Positions 34,578-47,153 of a stretch of DNA of 64,000 nt are shown here, one piece after another. Source of the stretch: Gonapodya prolifera JEL478 (Eukaryota > Monoblepharomycota > Monoblepharidomycetes > Monoblepharidales > Gonapodyaceae); NCBI GenBank assembly GCA_001574975.1, contig KQ965784.1, positions 197,712-261,711 on the forward strand. The letters are read 5' to 3'. Positions within the stretch are counted from its first letter, which is position 1; each line of letters opens with the position of its first letter. The notes under the pieces were generated by a model, which saw only the letters and a list, made by a program, of their open reading frames with translations, ran no database searches and was not told the origin of the DNA. The position numbers and the translations under genes are program-made.

Positions 34578-36482
34578 ATGGCCGCAGGCTCTCCTGCTGA
34601 AAGGAACCTCCACGCGCGGATTTTGAGTCAGTGCGAATTCTACTTCGGGAGTGGAAACCTCCCAAACGACCGATTTCTGCTTAATACGATCGTGAACAGC
34701 GAAGGCGGATGTGAGTGCATAGCGCGACCTCTGGCGTGTGTAATTCTCGGCGCTCACCGCCTTTGTGGTTGAAAGGGGTGTCGTTGAGAACACTCCTCAC
34801 GTTCAAAAGACTCAAGCAGATAACGCAGAGCCCCAAAACAGTCGCAGAAGCGCTCAGGATGTCTAAAACATTACTTGAAGTCAAGGAGGATGGGACAGCA
34901 GTCAGAAGGAGGACTCCAATTGCTTCAAACCACAAACAGGACACGAGGGCTCCAATTGTGGTTCGTAGAAGCACACGCTAAGCGTTTTATGTTTTGGAGG
35001 AAGGATAGAAACACTTGAATTGGTGTGAATTGGTGAACGGAACCTTCCTCGTTGTCATGTGACTTTAGTGATCTTGCGAGCCGTTTGCTCTGTTTCCTTG
35101 CGTCGAGCGCTAACCATCTATGTTGTTTCCCCGCTGCTTTTCGACTTTACATCGTAGTCGGGCTTTCCGTTGAACCTTCCCTCGCCCGTGGACGAAATCG
35201 CCAAGCACTTTGCTCATTTCGACCCTGGCCTCGTTCAGCTTGAGAGAAGTTTAATCAACGAATCCTGGAAATTCAACGTTGGTAACGGTTGGGGCCTTTT
35301 AATTTGAGAATATCAGGGCGAGGTCCCGAATGCTCGTCTGCAATCTACCCATACAGGGTACCGCGACGATCGACTTCCCCGGCATCGCTCGCGCTTCCTG
35401 TGCCCGCAATCTTACGACGTTCGCCGCACCCTCGGGATATTCTTTCCCGCTCACCATCGTACTTCAGGATGATTTCATTGAGCCAATGGGCGTGGAAAGT
35501 GATGAAATGCAATTGCAAGCGCACGAGAGGACTGTGAAAAGTGACCGCGACACAAGAATTGTGAAATTGGAACCAGTCGAGGAATCTGGAGCGGGGCGCG
35601 TGGTTAGACTGGCGGCTCTTCCGGAGTTACCTGGTATGACGTTTTGACTGTTTCGTCTTGCACTTTCTGACACGACTCCTTTTCGACTTCTGAATTCACG
35701 AATAAGTGGCACTGCTACATGACGAGAAGACCAAGACGAAGCTTCAAAGGAATATCAGTAACGAAGATGAAGCGATGACCAACGTTGGGTCAAGTCACGC
35801 TGACGGAGCAATGGAGAAAATTCGAGTGCCGCCGGTTCCGGGCGGTCTTATTCGAGCTGGAGCATTCCCGTGAGTCCATTCATGCAATACGAGAAACCAT
35901 CGTCCCTCGAGGTTGAAAGAACATTTGGTTCCTCACAGTTTCTATACCCTGAGTGGTGACATGAGGCGATTCTTTTCGCCATACGGGACCCCGAAATGGA
36001 TAGACTACGACCGCAAAACCCGTGTGGCATTCGTGCTCTTTCAAGAAGGAGGCCGAGGGACACAGTTGGCGAATTTGTGGTCGAGGGCAGCGGCTGGAGA
36101 AGCGGTGTCAGTTGGAGGTGCGCCTGTGTTTACAAGACTGCACAATCAGTTTGTTCCGGTGAGGGAGCCGACAGGTGTGTTGTGTTGTGCACTGGTGCGA
36201 TCTCTTGGCGGACCTGACAAACTTTCATTGCCATTCGAACATTGTGCAGAACAAGAAACCAAATTCTTCTACGCAAAGTATTCAAATCATCTCACCGCCA
36301 ATAGCTTGCTCTCGAGCGACCATAGAGCTTCTGCAGGATCATGGGCCGAACAACGAGGCCAAACGGGAGAGCTACCGAAGAGGGTCTTGCAACTGCATCG
36401 ACCTGCTGGAAAGCGCAAGAGTGAGGCAGATCTGGAGCGGAAAGATTTGGAAAGCCCGCGAAAGACCAAGATTGAAAGTTGA
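34578..36482 (+). CDS. La-motif protein with RRM1 and one xRRM, paralogue C
   Basis: Third and most diverged La gene. Exon 1 (34578-34710, 133 nt, the same length as in A and B) encodes ARILSQCEFYFGSGNLPNDR; the La motif continues after the intron with VSLRTLLTFKRLKQITQ and LLEVKEDGTAVRR. RRM1 starts at 35158 (GFPLNLPSPVDEIAKHFAHF) and continues at 35357 (GTATIDFPGIARASCARNLT). The xRRM is at 35940-36170 (MRRFFSPYGTPKWIDYD, AFVLFQEGGRGTQLANLW). It ends with a short basic tail (PAGKRKSEADLERKDLESPR). No break was seen, and it has one xRRM rather than two, the usual layout for genuine La (Lhp1), so it may be the ancestral functional copy. Confidence 0.82.
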
Positions 36483-36885
36483 CGAAAGCTGCGCAGAAGC
36501 AAGACAAGAACGTTTGAAGGGAGAAAATGCAGATTTGCGATATCACTTGTCTCATAATAATTGCACTTTATTGAGAAATCAACGGTATATGCCATCTTGA
36601 AACGTCGGTCGTTCGTTGTTCTCTCAGACGCGCCAAGAATAACTGCCAAGTTCACGGTCCCTTCACGGGTCTCATTCCCAGAATATATGCGAAAGGAGCT
36701 GCCCTCCATTTCGTCCAAAACGATTTGCGGTGCGAAAATCAGCTGACGCGGGCATTGAGTAACCCAACCATTTCGCCTGATCGCGTAAACTGTGGTCCAG
36801 CACTCCACATCGCGTCCCTTGGCGTGAAGCGTTCGATTGGGCACGTTATAAGCCCGGGAGTTACCTAAATAGTGTACCAATACCA
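36483..36885. other. Intergenic, nothing recognised
   Basis: About 400 bp between La paralogue C and the P450 pseudogene. No gene or repeat supported. Confidence 0.5.
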
Positions 36886-38597
36886 ATGTCGCCAGCAATC
36901 AGTGACCTTCTGACAACGCCCAACATCTTTGCGGCAATCGCCATCTTCGTCGTGTCTTGGTACTCCGTCCACCTGATTGATACGCTCTTCCTATCTCCCC
37001 TGAATGCCTTCCCGGGATCGAGACTCGAACTGGCTACTCCCCTCTACAACTTTGCTCGGATGGCGAAGGACAGGTAACCTGCACTATCGGGATGCACATG
37101 GCAAATATGGAGCGATTGTTCGGTGCATTTACTCTTTGTTCCTCTCGATTATGCAAGCATCTTGATCTGTGGGTCGCAACCTCGCACCCGACAGAGTTAG
37201 TATTGCGGACCCGGACGCGTGTCACTCCGTAAGCGTCGCCGTCCGCCCCTTTGTGGTTTCAGAGCTCCGTCAAGTAACAGCCTCGAAACTTAGCTTCTGA
37301 AAACGCAAGTCATTCCCAAACACAAGCAAGCATATGAAGCACTTCGCCAGACTGGAGTGAGTCTCCTTATTTTCCCCCTATTTATCGCACATCTTGGAAA
37401 TCTCTGACACGATCTTTCTGGATGCATCCAATACACTACACTAGGAAGGAGACAATATCGTCAGCACAAATGACCTGGTGTTTCACAAGAGTGTTCGGCG
37501 TATCCTTTCTCCTGCATTCTCCATCAAGTGTCTCGCAAATCTTGAGCCCCAAATCCTAGACATCTACAACGTCTTAGAGCGCAAGATCATCTCTGCTCCG
37601 AAGGACGAGAATGGTTTTGTTACGGTCGACATGTATCAGGAAATGCACGTACGTCTCCTGCCAGATTTCTCGCTTGTTTGAAGAGATATGAAGAGCCTTC
37701 CTTTCATGAACAGTATTTTGCTGCTGACGTTATCGGGAGTACCGCTTTTGGGGAAGGTTTCCGCCTAATCGAGAACGGCGAGCACCCTTCTCGCATGCAG
37801 CTCGCAAATGGATACACCTTCTTGCAATCAAAACCGTCCTTCCGTTCGGCCGGGGATGGTTTGACAAGAAAATCTCGGCGCCCTCATTCAAAGTCCAAAT
37901 GGATCACATCGGGTACTGCATTGACAACCGCCGGAAGTTGAACAGCGCAAAATGAGACCCGCACCGACAACGGGAACCCCAAGACTCATGTCATTCCAGC
38001 AGGCACTATGACTTATCTCTCCATTTATATGGCACACACAAGCCCCAAAGGTACATTGACACGGCTCGCTTCAAATTCAGAAAACAGTGACCGTTTCTCT
38101 TTCCCCATTTCAGTGTGGCTCGGGGCAAGCGCGTTTTACCCGGAGCATTGGCTGTCAGAGAACGGGGAGGTTATGAAGGAAGAAGAGGCGTACCAGTACG
38201 GAGATGATCACAAGAACATCCACGGCCAGGACGCACACTAGGGCAAACCGGTCCTATGCAATAAGAATGCGTTCTTCCCAATTTCGTTGGGAACGAGGTG
38301 CGATTGTTTTGGTTTGGTAGTCTTTCTATTGCTGACGCAGGGGCCTCTGATTTTGCAGAGACTGCATCGGAAAGGACTTTGCATGAAATGGTGGGTGATT
38401 CGAGCGTCTGAGTTCAGCTTTTCCAACCTTTCTTATACCATCTTTAGAAATGTGTGTTGTGTTTGGTCACCTTGTGTAGCTTCGATATCGAGCCTGCATT
38501 CGATGTGACAAAGGAAATCCCCGGCGCCGATTACATGACGTGGCAGATCGCTAGACCAGACGGGCTCCCAGTGAAACTTCGGCCCAGGATGAAGTAA
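36886..38597 (+). pseudogene. Cytochrome P450, degenerate
   Basis: ATG at 36886 starts a membrane anchor (IFAAIAIFVVSWYSVHLIDT) and the SPLNAFPGSRLELATPLYNF segment typical of fungal P450s. Later exons give RRILSPAFSIKCLANLEPQI (about 37497), ADVIGSTAFGEGFRLIENGE (about 37725) and KTHVIPAGTMTYLSIY (about 37980). The I helix (oxygen-binding) and K helix (ExxR) are missing: sequence jumps from NRRKLNSAK to NGNPKTHVIP. The haem region survives across an intron as FFPISLGTRDCIGKDFA but is followed by TGA where Trp is expected. The C-terminus DYMTWQIARPDGLPVKLRPR is conserved. It is a close relative of the P450 at 54285-56297. Confidence 0.8.
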
Positions 38598-38988
38598 TTG
38601 GTGGCAACTGGATTGTAAGATGATGAAGCAGGAGACCTCCATGTTTTGACGGTCGGGTATTGTTGCAAATGTTGTTGTGTTTAAGAAAGAGGCAATAGAT
38701 TTTCTTCCACTTACACAATGTGAGAAGAGGGTCCGGATTGACGGATGGTGCGAGATCATGGTGCGCTTGCGAGCCGCCCGTATCAAACCGAAGGGATCGT
38801 CGGGCCTTTGAATGCAAATTCGCTTTGCCTGGAAGCGCATTCAAAAAAGCTCTTCCTTTCGCTTGCACGCAGCGTCGCCGAGATATCCCGTCTGCCCGGC
38901 TCTTCGGCTTCCATATATCTTCCCCTCCAATCAACAACACAGTTCACGCTCCTCCAACTTGAATCATTATCGAAGCGTCCACACTGAC

Positions 38989-41767
38989 ATGTCGCCATCA
39001 GAGCTCGTGAAGAATCCCGTTGCTCCAGAGCCGGAGGACCCATGGGCCTATTTGGAAGATGTAACTGGCGAAAAACAACTGGATTGGGTCAAGCAGCGGA
39101 ACGCCGTATCTACCGAACTCATGGCCAGCTTGCCAAATTTCGCGCAGCTTCAAGACAGGATTCTCAAAATCCTGGGTGGGTTGTTTGGATGGGTTCGGAA
39201 TGAATGTTCCGACGTTTTTGGGTCACAACGAGACAGTCTTACGACAGGAACTCGGACAACATACTAACTTTGATAAGTCTCTGGACAGAAGTCTTGTCTG
39301 GAGACCATAGAGTACTTGAATTGAGCGCTCATTGGTTGTCTCTTTGTTTCACAGACTCCAAGGATAAAATTCCCGCCGTTGCCAAACACGCGACCTCCAA
39401 AAACGAGTGGTACTACAATCTGTGGAAGGACGCGACAAACCCACGGGGATTGTGGCGCCGTACCACACTCGACGAGTACCGCAAGGAAGCCCCAAACTGG
39501 GAGATCGTCCTCAACCTGGACCAGTTGGGCCGCGACGAGGGCGAGAATTGGGTGTGGGCAGGAGCACATTTTCTGGAACCAGCCAATGAACGTGCCCTCG
39601 TGTACCTCAGCCGAGGCGGTGCTGACGCGAATGTCCTCCGGGAATTCGACGTCATTCGGAAGCGTTTCATTACCCCGGAAGAGGATGGCTTCACTTTGCC
39701 TGAGGCAAAAAGCCGCGTTTATTGGCGGCCCGGCGGAGACTCGCTCTTTGTTGGAACTGTCTTTCCTGGCGAAGAATCTACGAGTCTCACCGACTCTGGC
39801 TACCCCCGAGTGATCAAGTTGTGGCGTCGTGGCACCCCTCTTTCCTCTGCTGAAACCGTTTACGCTGGGGAACAGGGTGATGTCTCCGTGGCCGCCTACT
39901 CTGACCTCGAGCCCGGCTACGAGCGTGACTTTGTCCAACGAGGAGTGACGTTTTGGACGAATGAGACTTACTACCGCGACCAAAACGGTACCTTAGTCAA
40001 GCTCGCTAAGCCAGATGATGCAGAGGTCAACGCACATCGACAGTACATTCTCTTTGAACTTCGATCGGATTGGACCATTGGGGGCGCGACTCACCAAGCA
40101 GGCAGTCTGCTCGTGACCAACTTTGATGCGTTTATCGCATATTCACTCGCGGTCACGTCCAACGACCCATCTGCGGCGTCGCATCTTCCTCATTTCGAAC
40201 CCTTGTTCACACCAACCCCCCGAAAATCGCTCGCTGGCTTCTCACCTACCCGGAACCACGTCGTTGTCAACGAACTCGACAACGTTCGTAACCGTGTCTA
40301 CGTCCTCACCCCGCCCACCGCGGCAACATCCACCTGGCACCGACGAGAACTTACCGGCTTCCCCGCCTTTACCACAGTTTCGTGCTCCCCAGTTGACCCC
40401 GAACACGACGACACCGTGTTCCTAACAGTGGCGGGATATCTCACCCCCAGCTCGCTTTACTTGACAACCGTGGCAGACCACGCAGCTGTTCCTGAACGGC
40501 TGAAGCGGACTCCCGGATTTTTCGACACCACGGGGCTCGAAGTGTCTCAATACGAGACAAAAAGCGATGATGGGACGATCGTTCCGTACTTCCAAGTTAG
40601 CAGGACGGGTTTGAAGCTGGATGGAACGAACAGGACCTTGCTGTATGGGTATGGCGGTTTTGAGGTGGGTTTGACATTGTTGATCCAATTCGATTTGCAT
40701 CCGATGTGAACACCGTGCTGAAAATCATTCCTCCAAGATTGCGATGGTTCCTGGCTACCAGGCTACGACTGGATCTGCCTGGCTTGAGAGGGGTGGAGTG
40801 TGTGAGTTCAGCTCTGAAGTCGCCGCAGAATGAACTTGCAATTTGATACTTTCAAACTTCTTTCAGATGTCGTCGCCAATATCCGAGGAGGGGGAGAGTT
40901 TGGCCCGACATGGCACCAGGCTGCTCTCAAGGCCAACCGCCATCTCGCCTACGAAGACTTTGTGGCGGTCGCCAAGGATCTCGCCCGACGGGGAGTGACA
41001 TGTCCCCAGTACCTAGGCTGCATGGGCGGGTCGAATGGCGGTCTTTTGGTGGGAAACATGTACACGACATATGCGCAGAACTTCGGCGCAGTTGTATGCC
41101 AGGTCCCACTTTTGGATATGCGCAAGTTCAACAAATTGCTTGCGGGTGCGAGTTGGATGGCCGAGTGAGTGGGCTGTTTCGATGAAACAAGTCATTGCAT
41201 TGCACCTTTTGCCCTGGCTCAAGCTTTCGATTGTCAGATATGGAAACCCCGACACTGAAGACTGGTCGTTCATCCAGTCTTTCAGCCCGTACCATCTGAC
41301 CGAGTCTCTACCCACCCACCCGCCTATTTTGTTCTACACATCGACCCGTGATGATCGCGTCCACCCCGGTCACGCGCGGAAAATGGTCGCGAGGATTTTG
41401 AACGAGAGGAATGTACCCGAAGGGTAAGTTTCCGATGGGAGAAGGCATGGACGCACGACACTAACACTGTGTTGCAGGTTCAACGGAGCGATGTATTATG
41501 AGAATGTGGTGAGTGTTGCGATACGAACTTTGTTACACTGTGCTGTTTCTCAATTGGCATTTTGATGTTGTGCAGGAGGGAGGTCACGGCGGAGCGGCCG
41601 ACAACAAGCAGCAGGCGTTTATGAGCGCGATGGGTTGGGAATGGTTATGGAAGGTACGTACCAATCCACCAGCTAGATTAAATGCCGCGGGGCTCATTTA
41701 CTGTTTACGTCAGGTTCTCAAGGGTGATGAGTGGGCTGCTGCGAACCCTAACACTACAAAACTATAG
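38989..41767 (+). CDS. Prolyl oligopeptidase family (S9A) serine peptidase
   Basis: Eight exons fit in phase: 38989-39175, 39355-40664, 40738-40801, 40867-41164, 41238-41423, 41478-41508, 41576-41653, 41714-41767 (735 aa, a normal length). It opens DPWAYLEDVTGEKQLDWVKQ, then a beta-propeller region (39355-40300). The alpha/beta-hydrolase part has LLYGYGGFE, VVANIRGGGEFGPTWH, nucleophile motif MGGSNGGLL (Ser near 41033), EYGNPDTEDWSFI, charge-relay Asp in STRDDRVHPGHA, and His in EGGHGGAADN (41576-). It hydrolyses short peptides or peptide-like substrates; the precise substrate cannot be told. The reading frame is open upstream to another ATG at 38812, which would add a 59-residue, Arg/Ser-rich leader almost free of acidic residues. 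Confidence 0.92.
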
Positions 41768-41938
41768 CGTCTATAATATGAAAGCAGTGTGGGAAACCGT
41801 TGCTCTTGTTCTCGGTCATTGAAAGGAAACTATTCACGACTCGTGTTTCACATGTTTTCGCAATAGATTCCTCCTTGAACAGTATACAAAGTGCAGAACA
41901 GCTACCGAACCCCATCTCCCATCCCACCCAACGTCTCA

Positions 41939-44900
41939 TCACCAGTCGGTTTTAACCTTCAGGGCGCTTGCCGGTGCTACAACCGGGGTCACCTTGACCG
42001 CCCCTCCGTTCCCCTGGTAACCGGGACCATCCAACCAGGGGAAGTTCTTGCTCCTGACCTCCTCGAACGCCTTGATCGCGTCCTCTTTCTGCAGAGTGAG
42101 TCCAATATCATCCAACCCGTTGACCAAGCAGTGTTTCCGGAACGACTCCACGTCGAACTTCACAACCTCCCCACTCGCCCTGCGGATCTCCTGCGCGGGG
42201 AGATCGACCTCAATCTCCAATCCTTGCTCGGCGTCGCGCATCAGCTCCCTGAGCTTCGCGTGGTCCGCGATGGGGATGGGCAGCATGCCGTTCTTGAAGC
42301 AGTTGTTGAAGAAGATGTCGGCAAAGCTGGGTGCGATGATGCAGCGGATTCCAAAGTCGTTGAAGGCCCACGGAGCGTGCTCACGGGACGACCCGCACCC
42401 GAAGTTCTCCTCGCCGACGAGGATGACAGCCTTGCGGTAGGGCTCTCGGTTCAGCACAAAGTCGGCACGCTCGGTACCGTCAGGGTTGTATCGGATCTCG
42501 TGGAAGAGATGCTTGCCCAGCCCAGTGCGCTTGATGGTCTTCAGGAACTGCTTCGGGATGATCTTGTCCGTGTCCACATTGGCCATGTCCAGTGGTGCGG
42601 CAATTCCCTTGAGGGTGACGAACTTGGGCATCCCTGTGGACTGGCCGGCACCGCTTCCGCTCTCAGGCTCGGGGAGTTCAGCGGGAGGTGGAACGGGGTT
42701 GAAATCGGTAGGCTCCAAAAACGCAAGTGGGTCCTTCTTCGCCACCTCGACCTTGACCGCGTCGGAGGCCTTGGTACCCGTCAGCTCACGGACGTCGGTG
42801 AGCTTCCCAGTAACAGCCGCGGCGGCGGCCATCTCAGGGCTGCACAGGTGGGTGCGTCCTCCAGGGCCTTGGCGACCCTCGAAGTTACGGTTGGACGTGG
42901 ACGCGCACCGCTCTCCCGGTTTCAGCTGGTCCGGGTTCATTCCCAGACACATGGAGCACCCAGCCTCACGCCAGTCGAATCCGGCGTCGATGAAGACCTG
43001 TGCGACACCCTCGGCTTCGGCCTGTTTCTTAACCAGGCCAGATCCCTTTCGAGACAAGTGAACATTGCAACGAGTCAGCTTCCCAAACCACGACCACGAA
43101 CACAACCCCCCACACGTCTTTACTCACCGGTACGACCATGGCGTACACGTGGTCAGCGACCTTACGTCCGCGAACAACTTCGGCGGCGGCCCTGAGGTCC
43201 TCGATACGGGAGTTTGTGCAAGACCCGATGAACACCTTGTCGATCTTGATGGTGTCCACTTTGGTGTTGGGCTCCAGTCCCATGTACTGCAGACGAGAGG
43301 TGGGGAGGTGTTGGCAGGGCGCGTTGTGTCACGAGTCAGACCCGTTCAACATCAAGACGACCCACACACTTCCCACGCACCTTCAACGCCCTAATCATCC
43401 CCGCCTTCTTCGTCTTATCGTCCACCTTTGCCGGGTCCGGCACGTACCCAGTGACCTGGACGGTATCCTCGGGGCTGGTGCCCCATGTGACGGTCGGGAT
43501 GATACTGGCACCGTCCACCTCGACGTTGACGTCGTACACGGCGCCCGGGTCCGACCGGAGCGAGTCCCAGTAGCGCACAGCGGCGTCCCACAGCTCGCCC
43601 GTGGGAGCGAGCGGGCGCGATTTGAGGTAGGCGTACGTGGCGGCGTCTGGGGCGACGAGGCCAGCGCGGGCGCCGGCTTCGATGGACATGTTGCACATGG
43701 TCATCCTGGAGACGGGATTATTTATGGAGTGTGGAATGGAGAATAATTGCGCGGGCGGGGTTCTCGGTCAGTTTGGTTGGACGACTCCCAACCCAACCGG
43801 CACGAACGAACGACTCACCTCGCCTCAATGGACATAGCCTCGACGGCCTCCCCGCAGTACTCAATGACACACCCAGTTCCGCCGGCGGTTCCGATGATTC
43901 CAATGACGTGCAAGATGACGTCCTTGCTGGTGACGCCGGGGCCGACCTTGCCGTTGATCCTGACGCGCATGTTGCGCGACTTCTTCTGCAGGAGGGTCTG
44001 CGTGGCAAGGACGTGCTCGACCTCGGACGTACCGATACCGAAAGCGAGGGCACCGAAAGCCCCGTGGGTCGCGGTGTGCGAGTCGCCGCATACGACGGTC
44101 GTGCCGGGGAGCTGGAGGGGCGGGTTCACGAGTTATGAGTGTGGAGTGGGAAAAGGTCGAAAATTCGCGTTGTCTTTTCCGAGATCCGTTGGAGCGTGGG
44201 AATCCATCTTCGTTTCCCACCCATCCCCCCCCCCCCCCCCGAAACCCCCCGACGGTCCATTCTTAAACCACCGCCGCCACCACTACTCAAACATCAAACA
44301 CCCACCGTGAACCCTTGCTCGGGCCCAATGACGTGGACTATGCCCTGCCTCTTATCACTGAGTCCGAAGTAGGTCAAGCCAAACTTCTTGACGTTGTCCT
44401 CGAGGGTCTCGCACTGGAGCCTGCTGTCGGGCTCCGAGACAAAGGTGGAGACGGACTTGTAGGTCGCGCGCGACGAGGTCGGCGTGTTGTGGTCCACGGT
44501 CGCGATTGTGTTGTCTGGCCGACGCACGCGGCGAGACGCGGTCTCGAGGCCTTCGAAGGCTTGTGGGGATGTCACCTGGGAGGGGAATACAAGGGTGTGA
44601 GGACATGTTCGGAGAAGTGAGAAGTGCGGCGGCCTTGTGGAGTGGAAGGTCCAACGATCCAGGTCCTGTACTGTTGTCGGCACCTTCCCTGTCAGCTTTC
44701 TTTGACAACATCTTCCAGTGAAGTAAGGTTCATGATTTTCGGGCTTCGCGACCCTTTCCCAACCACGTGGTCCCGACAGGTCCAGGTGTCCCACCCTCGT
44801 CCAAACAACACCAGGTCATCCCCCACACTGACGATTGACTCGTTTCCGCCCAATGTATGCCCACAATCCAGGAGATGGGTCCCCCACACGGTTGCTTCCG

Positions 44901-45279
44901 CCGACTTCCAATCGATTCTCCGCGGATTGTGTCCTAGCACCCAACCACAACCAAAGACAGCGTTTCCACGGCTACTACCACGTACACTCCTCCTCGCTGT
45001 CCATTTTGTCTCCCGGGGGCGATGCGAACCCGCAGACCCCTTGCGAACCCACCCACCCCCCTAGCCATCACCGCTGTCCGGTCTACTCACCTCGTGGACC
45101 AGATGCCTGTCGATGTAGATGAGACATGTCCCGTCCTGAATTGTGGAATAGGGAAACCAGCACCGCACTGTCAGCGCACGATGCCATCATCACCAGGCAT
45201 CGCAGGTACTCGCTTCGGTGGTTGAGATGACGTGGTCTCTCCAGATCTTGTCGTACAGCGTCAGGGGAGTGGTCGCCAT
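41939..45279 (-). CDS. LEU1: 3-isopropylmalate dehydratase (isopropylmalate isomerase), fused large and small subunits
   Basis: Second step of leucine synthesis, converting 2- to 3-isopropylmalate; a [4Fe-4S] aconitase-family enzyme. Starts at ATG 45279 ([18 protein letters not shown]), then [12 protein letters not shown] and, after an intron of about 510 nt, [20 protein letters not shown]. The large domain has [19 protein letters not shown], and the cluster cysteines lie in [14 protein letters not shown] and [14 protein letters not shown]. The swivel (LeuD) domain is fused after a Pro/Glu/Gly linker: [50 protein letters not shown]. It has at least six introns; one (about 44118-44307) includes a 16-nt C run on the plus strand. 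The fused layout is the fungal one. It converges on the prolyl oligopeptidase gene, 171 bp between stops. Confidence 0.95.
44225..44240. repeat. 16-nt C run in a LEU1 intron
   Basis: Sixteen C on the plus strand followed by GAAACCCCCC. On the LEU1 sense strand it is a G run, opposite in sense to the C tracts of BET2. Confidence 0.9.
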
Positions 45280-47153
45280 TTCCGCGTGCTTGTGCTGAGT
45301 GGGTGGCAGCGTCGGGTCGTTTTGAAGCAGTACCGGAAGAAAAGGAACTGGCTACTGCGGTCAATGGAACCTTTTCTCTCATCATCTGAACCTTTTTCTG
45401 ATTCCGAGGGCATTTCCACACTTGCTATGGTAGTCTCATTTTCATCTATAGTACATGCGTTTAAATAGTACACTCGCAAACCCCAAACTGCTCCCAATCG
45501 CTGGTTTTACAAACGTCCCTCGTAGCTCGCCTTATTCACAATAGCCGTGCATCGCGCCCTTCCCTGCCCCTGTTGTGCCCTTTGCCGAACCTGCACAGAG
45601 CTCAGCGCGTTCAGGTTCAGTTGGTGGCTTGCTCTCATTCCCGGCTTTCGCCCCCTCTTCCCTCATGGCATCACTCCACCCGGGATGTTACCTGCCAAGC
45701 TCCATCACCAACGCTCAACTCTAACCTTGATGGTAAATTCTTTCATATAAAACAAAGAATTAATGTTATTACTCGTGTTTATAGTTGGAAAAGGGAGTGT
45801 GGGGTGGGGCGGGTGGGGAAGCCGGAACCAATTCGGAACCAAATTTGACAGCGATGACGCACAACTCCGCACGCGTTTCTCCGACGGACTCTCTCCTCGA
45901 TCTCCATCGCATCTCAGCACATGGGGTCTGCGAGTTTGTTGCCTTATTGACGGTATATTCATTTCAAGACAGCGATAATGCCAACGTCTCCGGTGGAGGA
46001 CACGAAAACATAAACACCAAACGTAAGTCAACGGAAAGATCTAGGGGCCGGTAGCAGTCCAAAGGGGACATGTTCCAACCACCTCTAAGCCACGCCCCTG
46101 CGTACAGCCAAGCTCTCCAGATCCACCCGAAAGCTCTGCTCTTAATCTACTGAAGCGCAATGTTCGACTCCACGAGTCCCCGGCGAGAGGTGTGTGGTAC
46201 TGCCCGTTGCGAGAACTCTACTTCATCGACGCGCGCTGAAGAGGGGTTGGCGTCTGATGTGTGGGTGATATGTGACGTGAGTCGCGACAGGAGTCACATA
46301 TGCGGGAACGCCCTCGCGAAATGGCAAACAGTTCAATAGCATGTCATCCTTGTCCACGTCCACTCGCATCGCATCTCCGACTTGAAGAGTCGAAAGGAGT
46401 TCTCCTACGCTCCTCCAGTATTAACTGTACGAGCTCATGCGCGGCACCAATGAAAAGCCTACCACCAGTGTCAAGGCGTCGAAGAATATTGCAAGCAGCC
46501 CTGCCATCGCGAGGCAAAAGTTGGAGTGTTCGAGCTCCAAAATTTGTCCCTACTGTCATTGCATGTTTCAGCATGGCGACGCAGGACAGCAATGGTCGCG
46601 TCTTCCATCTCTTCATCTCCAGGGGGGTTCTAGCACCGATGCAGGTGATGCTACCTATCCTTTCATCAACAAAAGCAGTCACAGCTTCCAGGACCTTTCT
46701 CGCGCTTGCTTCTCGGCCCCTGACGAGCTCACCAACCTCCATCCCGACGTCGATGCTGGCGCACGTCCACACAGCTCTGCGTGCGATCCGGCATTGTGAC
46801 GTCAAAGAACCGGTCGACCCGCAACGGGGATGGTGACACGCTCGGACTGCGAATGCGGTGATGAGTAAAACTCTTGGGAGAAGCAAACACGGTTTGGGAA
46901 AGGTTCAGGTTGAATTTGTAAATGATGGGCGTGGTGATGAGGCAGGGAGGGAGGGAAGACCTGTATGTACGTTGAAGAAAGCATCTGTTACTTCAGAATC
47001 ATTCAATAAACAGGCAACTATGAACGAACCTCAAATCGCCTTAATTCCACCTGTCAATCTTCCTAGCATTTCTATATCGTGAGATTTGAGAATGAGATGA
47101 TTTGGATTCACTCCAGCAGGCCATGACAGGGTCGTCGTATTGATATCAACGGG
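45280..47153. other. 1.9-kb stretch with no firmly recognised gene
   Basis: The only substantial open frame is on the minus strand, 46344-46886 (no ATG at its start; part reads TRPLLSCVAMLKHAMTVGTN and RRLDTGGRLFIGAAHELVQL). A further minus-strand open piece at about 46230-46370 contains VDKDDMLLNCLPFREGVPAY and could be a second exon. I recognise no family. The opposite strand is also open over the same bases, which weakens the case. The rest (45280-46230) shows nothing. Confidence 0.3.

Noticed and set aside
41891-43195. 434-codon open frame on the plus strand
   Set aside because: It is the exact antisense of the LEU1 last exon, has no recognisable domain, and codon bias of LEU1 explains the open frame.
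46344-46886. Minus-strand frame of 180 codons
   Set aside because: No ATG at its start, no recognisable family, and the plus strand is open over the same bases; kept only as a note in the gene-free stretch.
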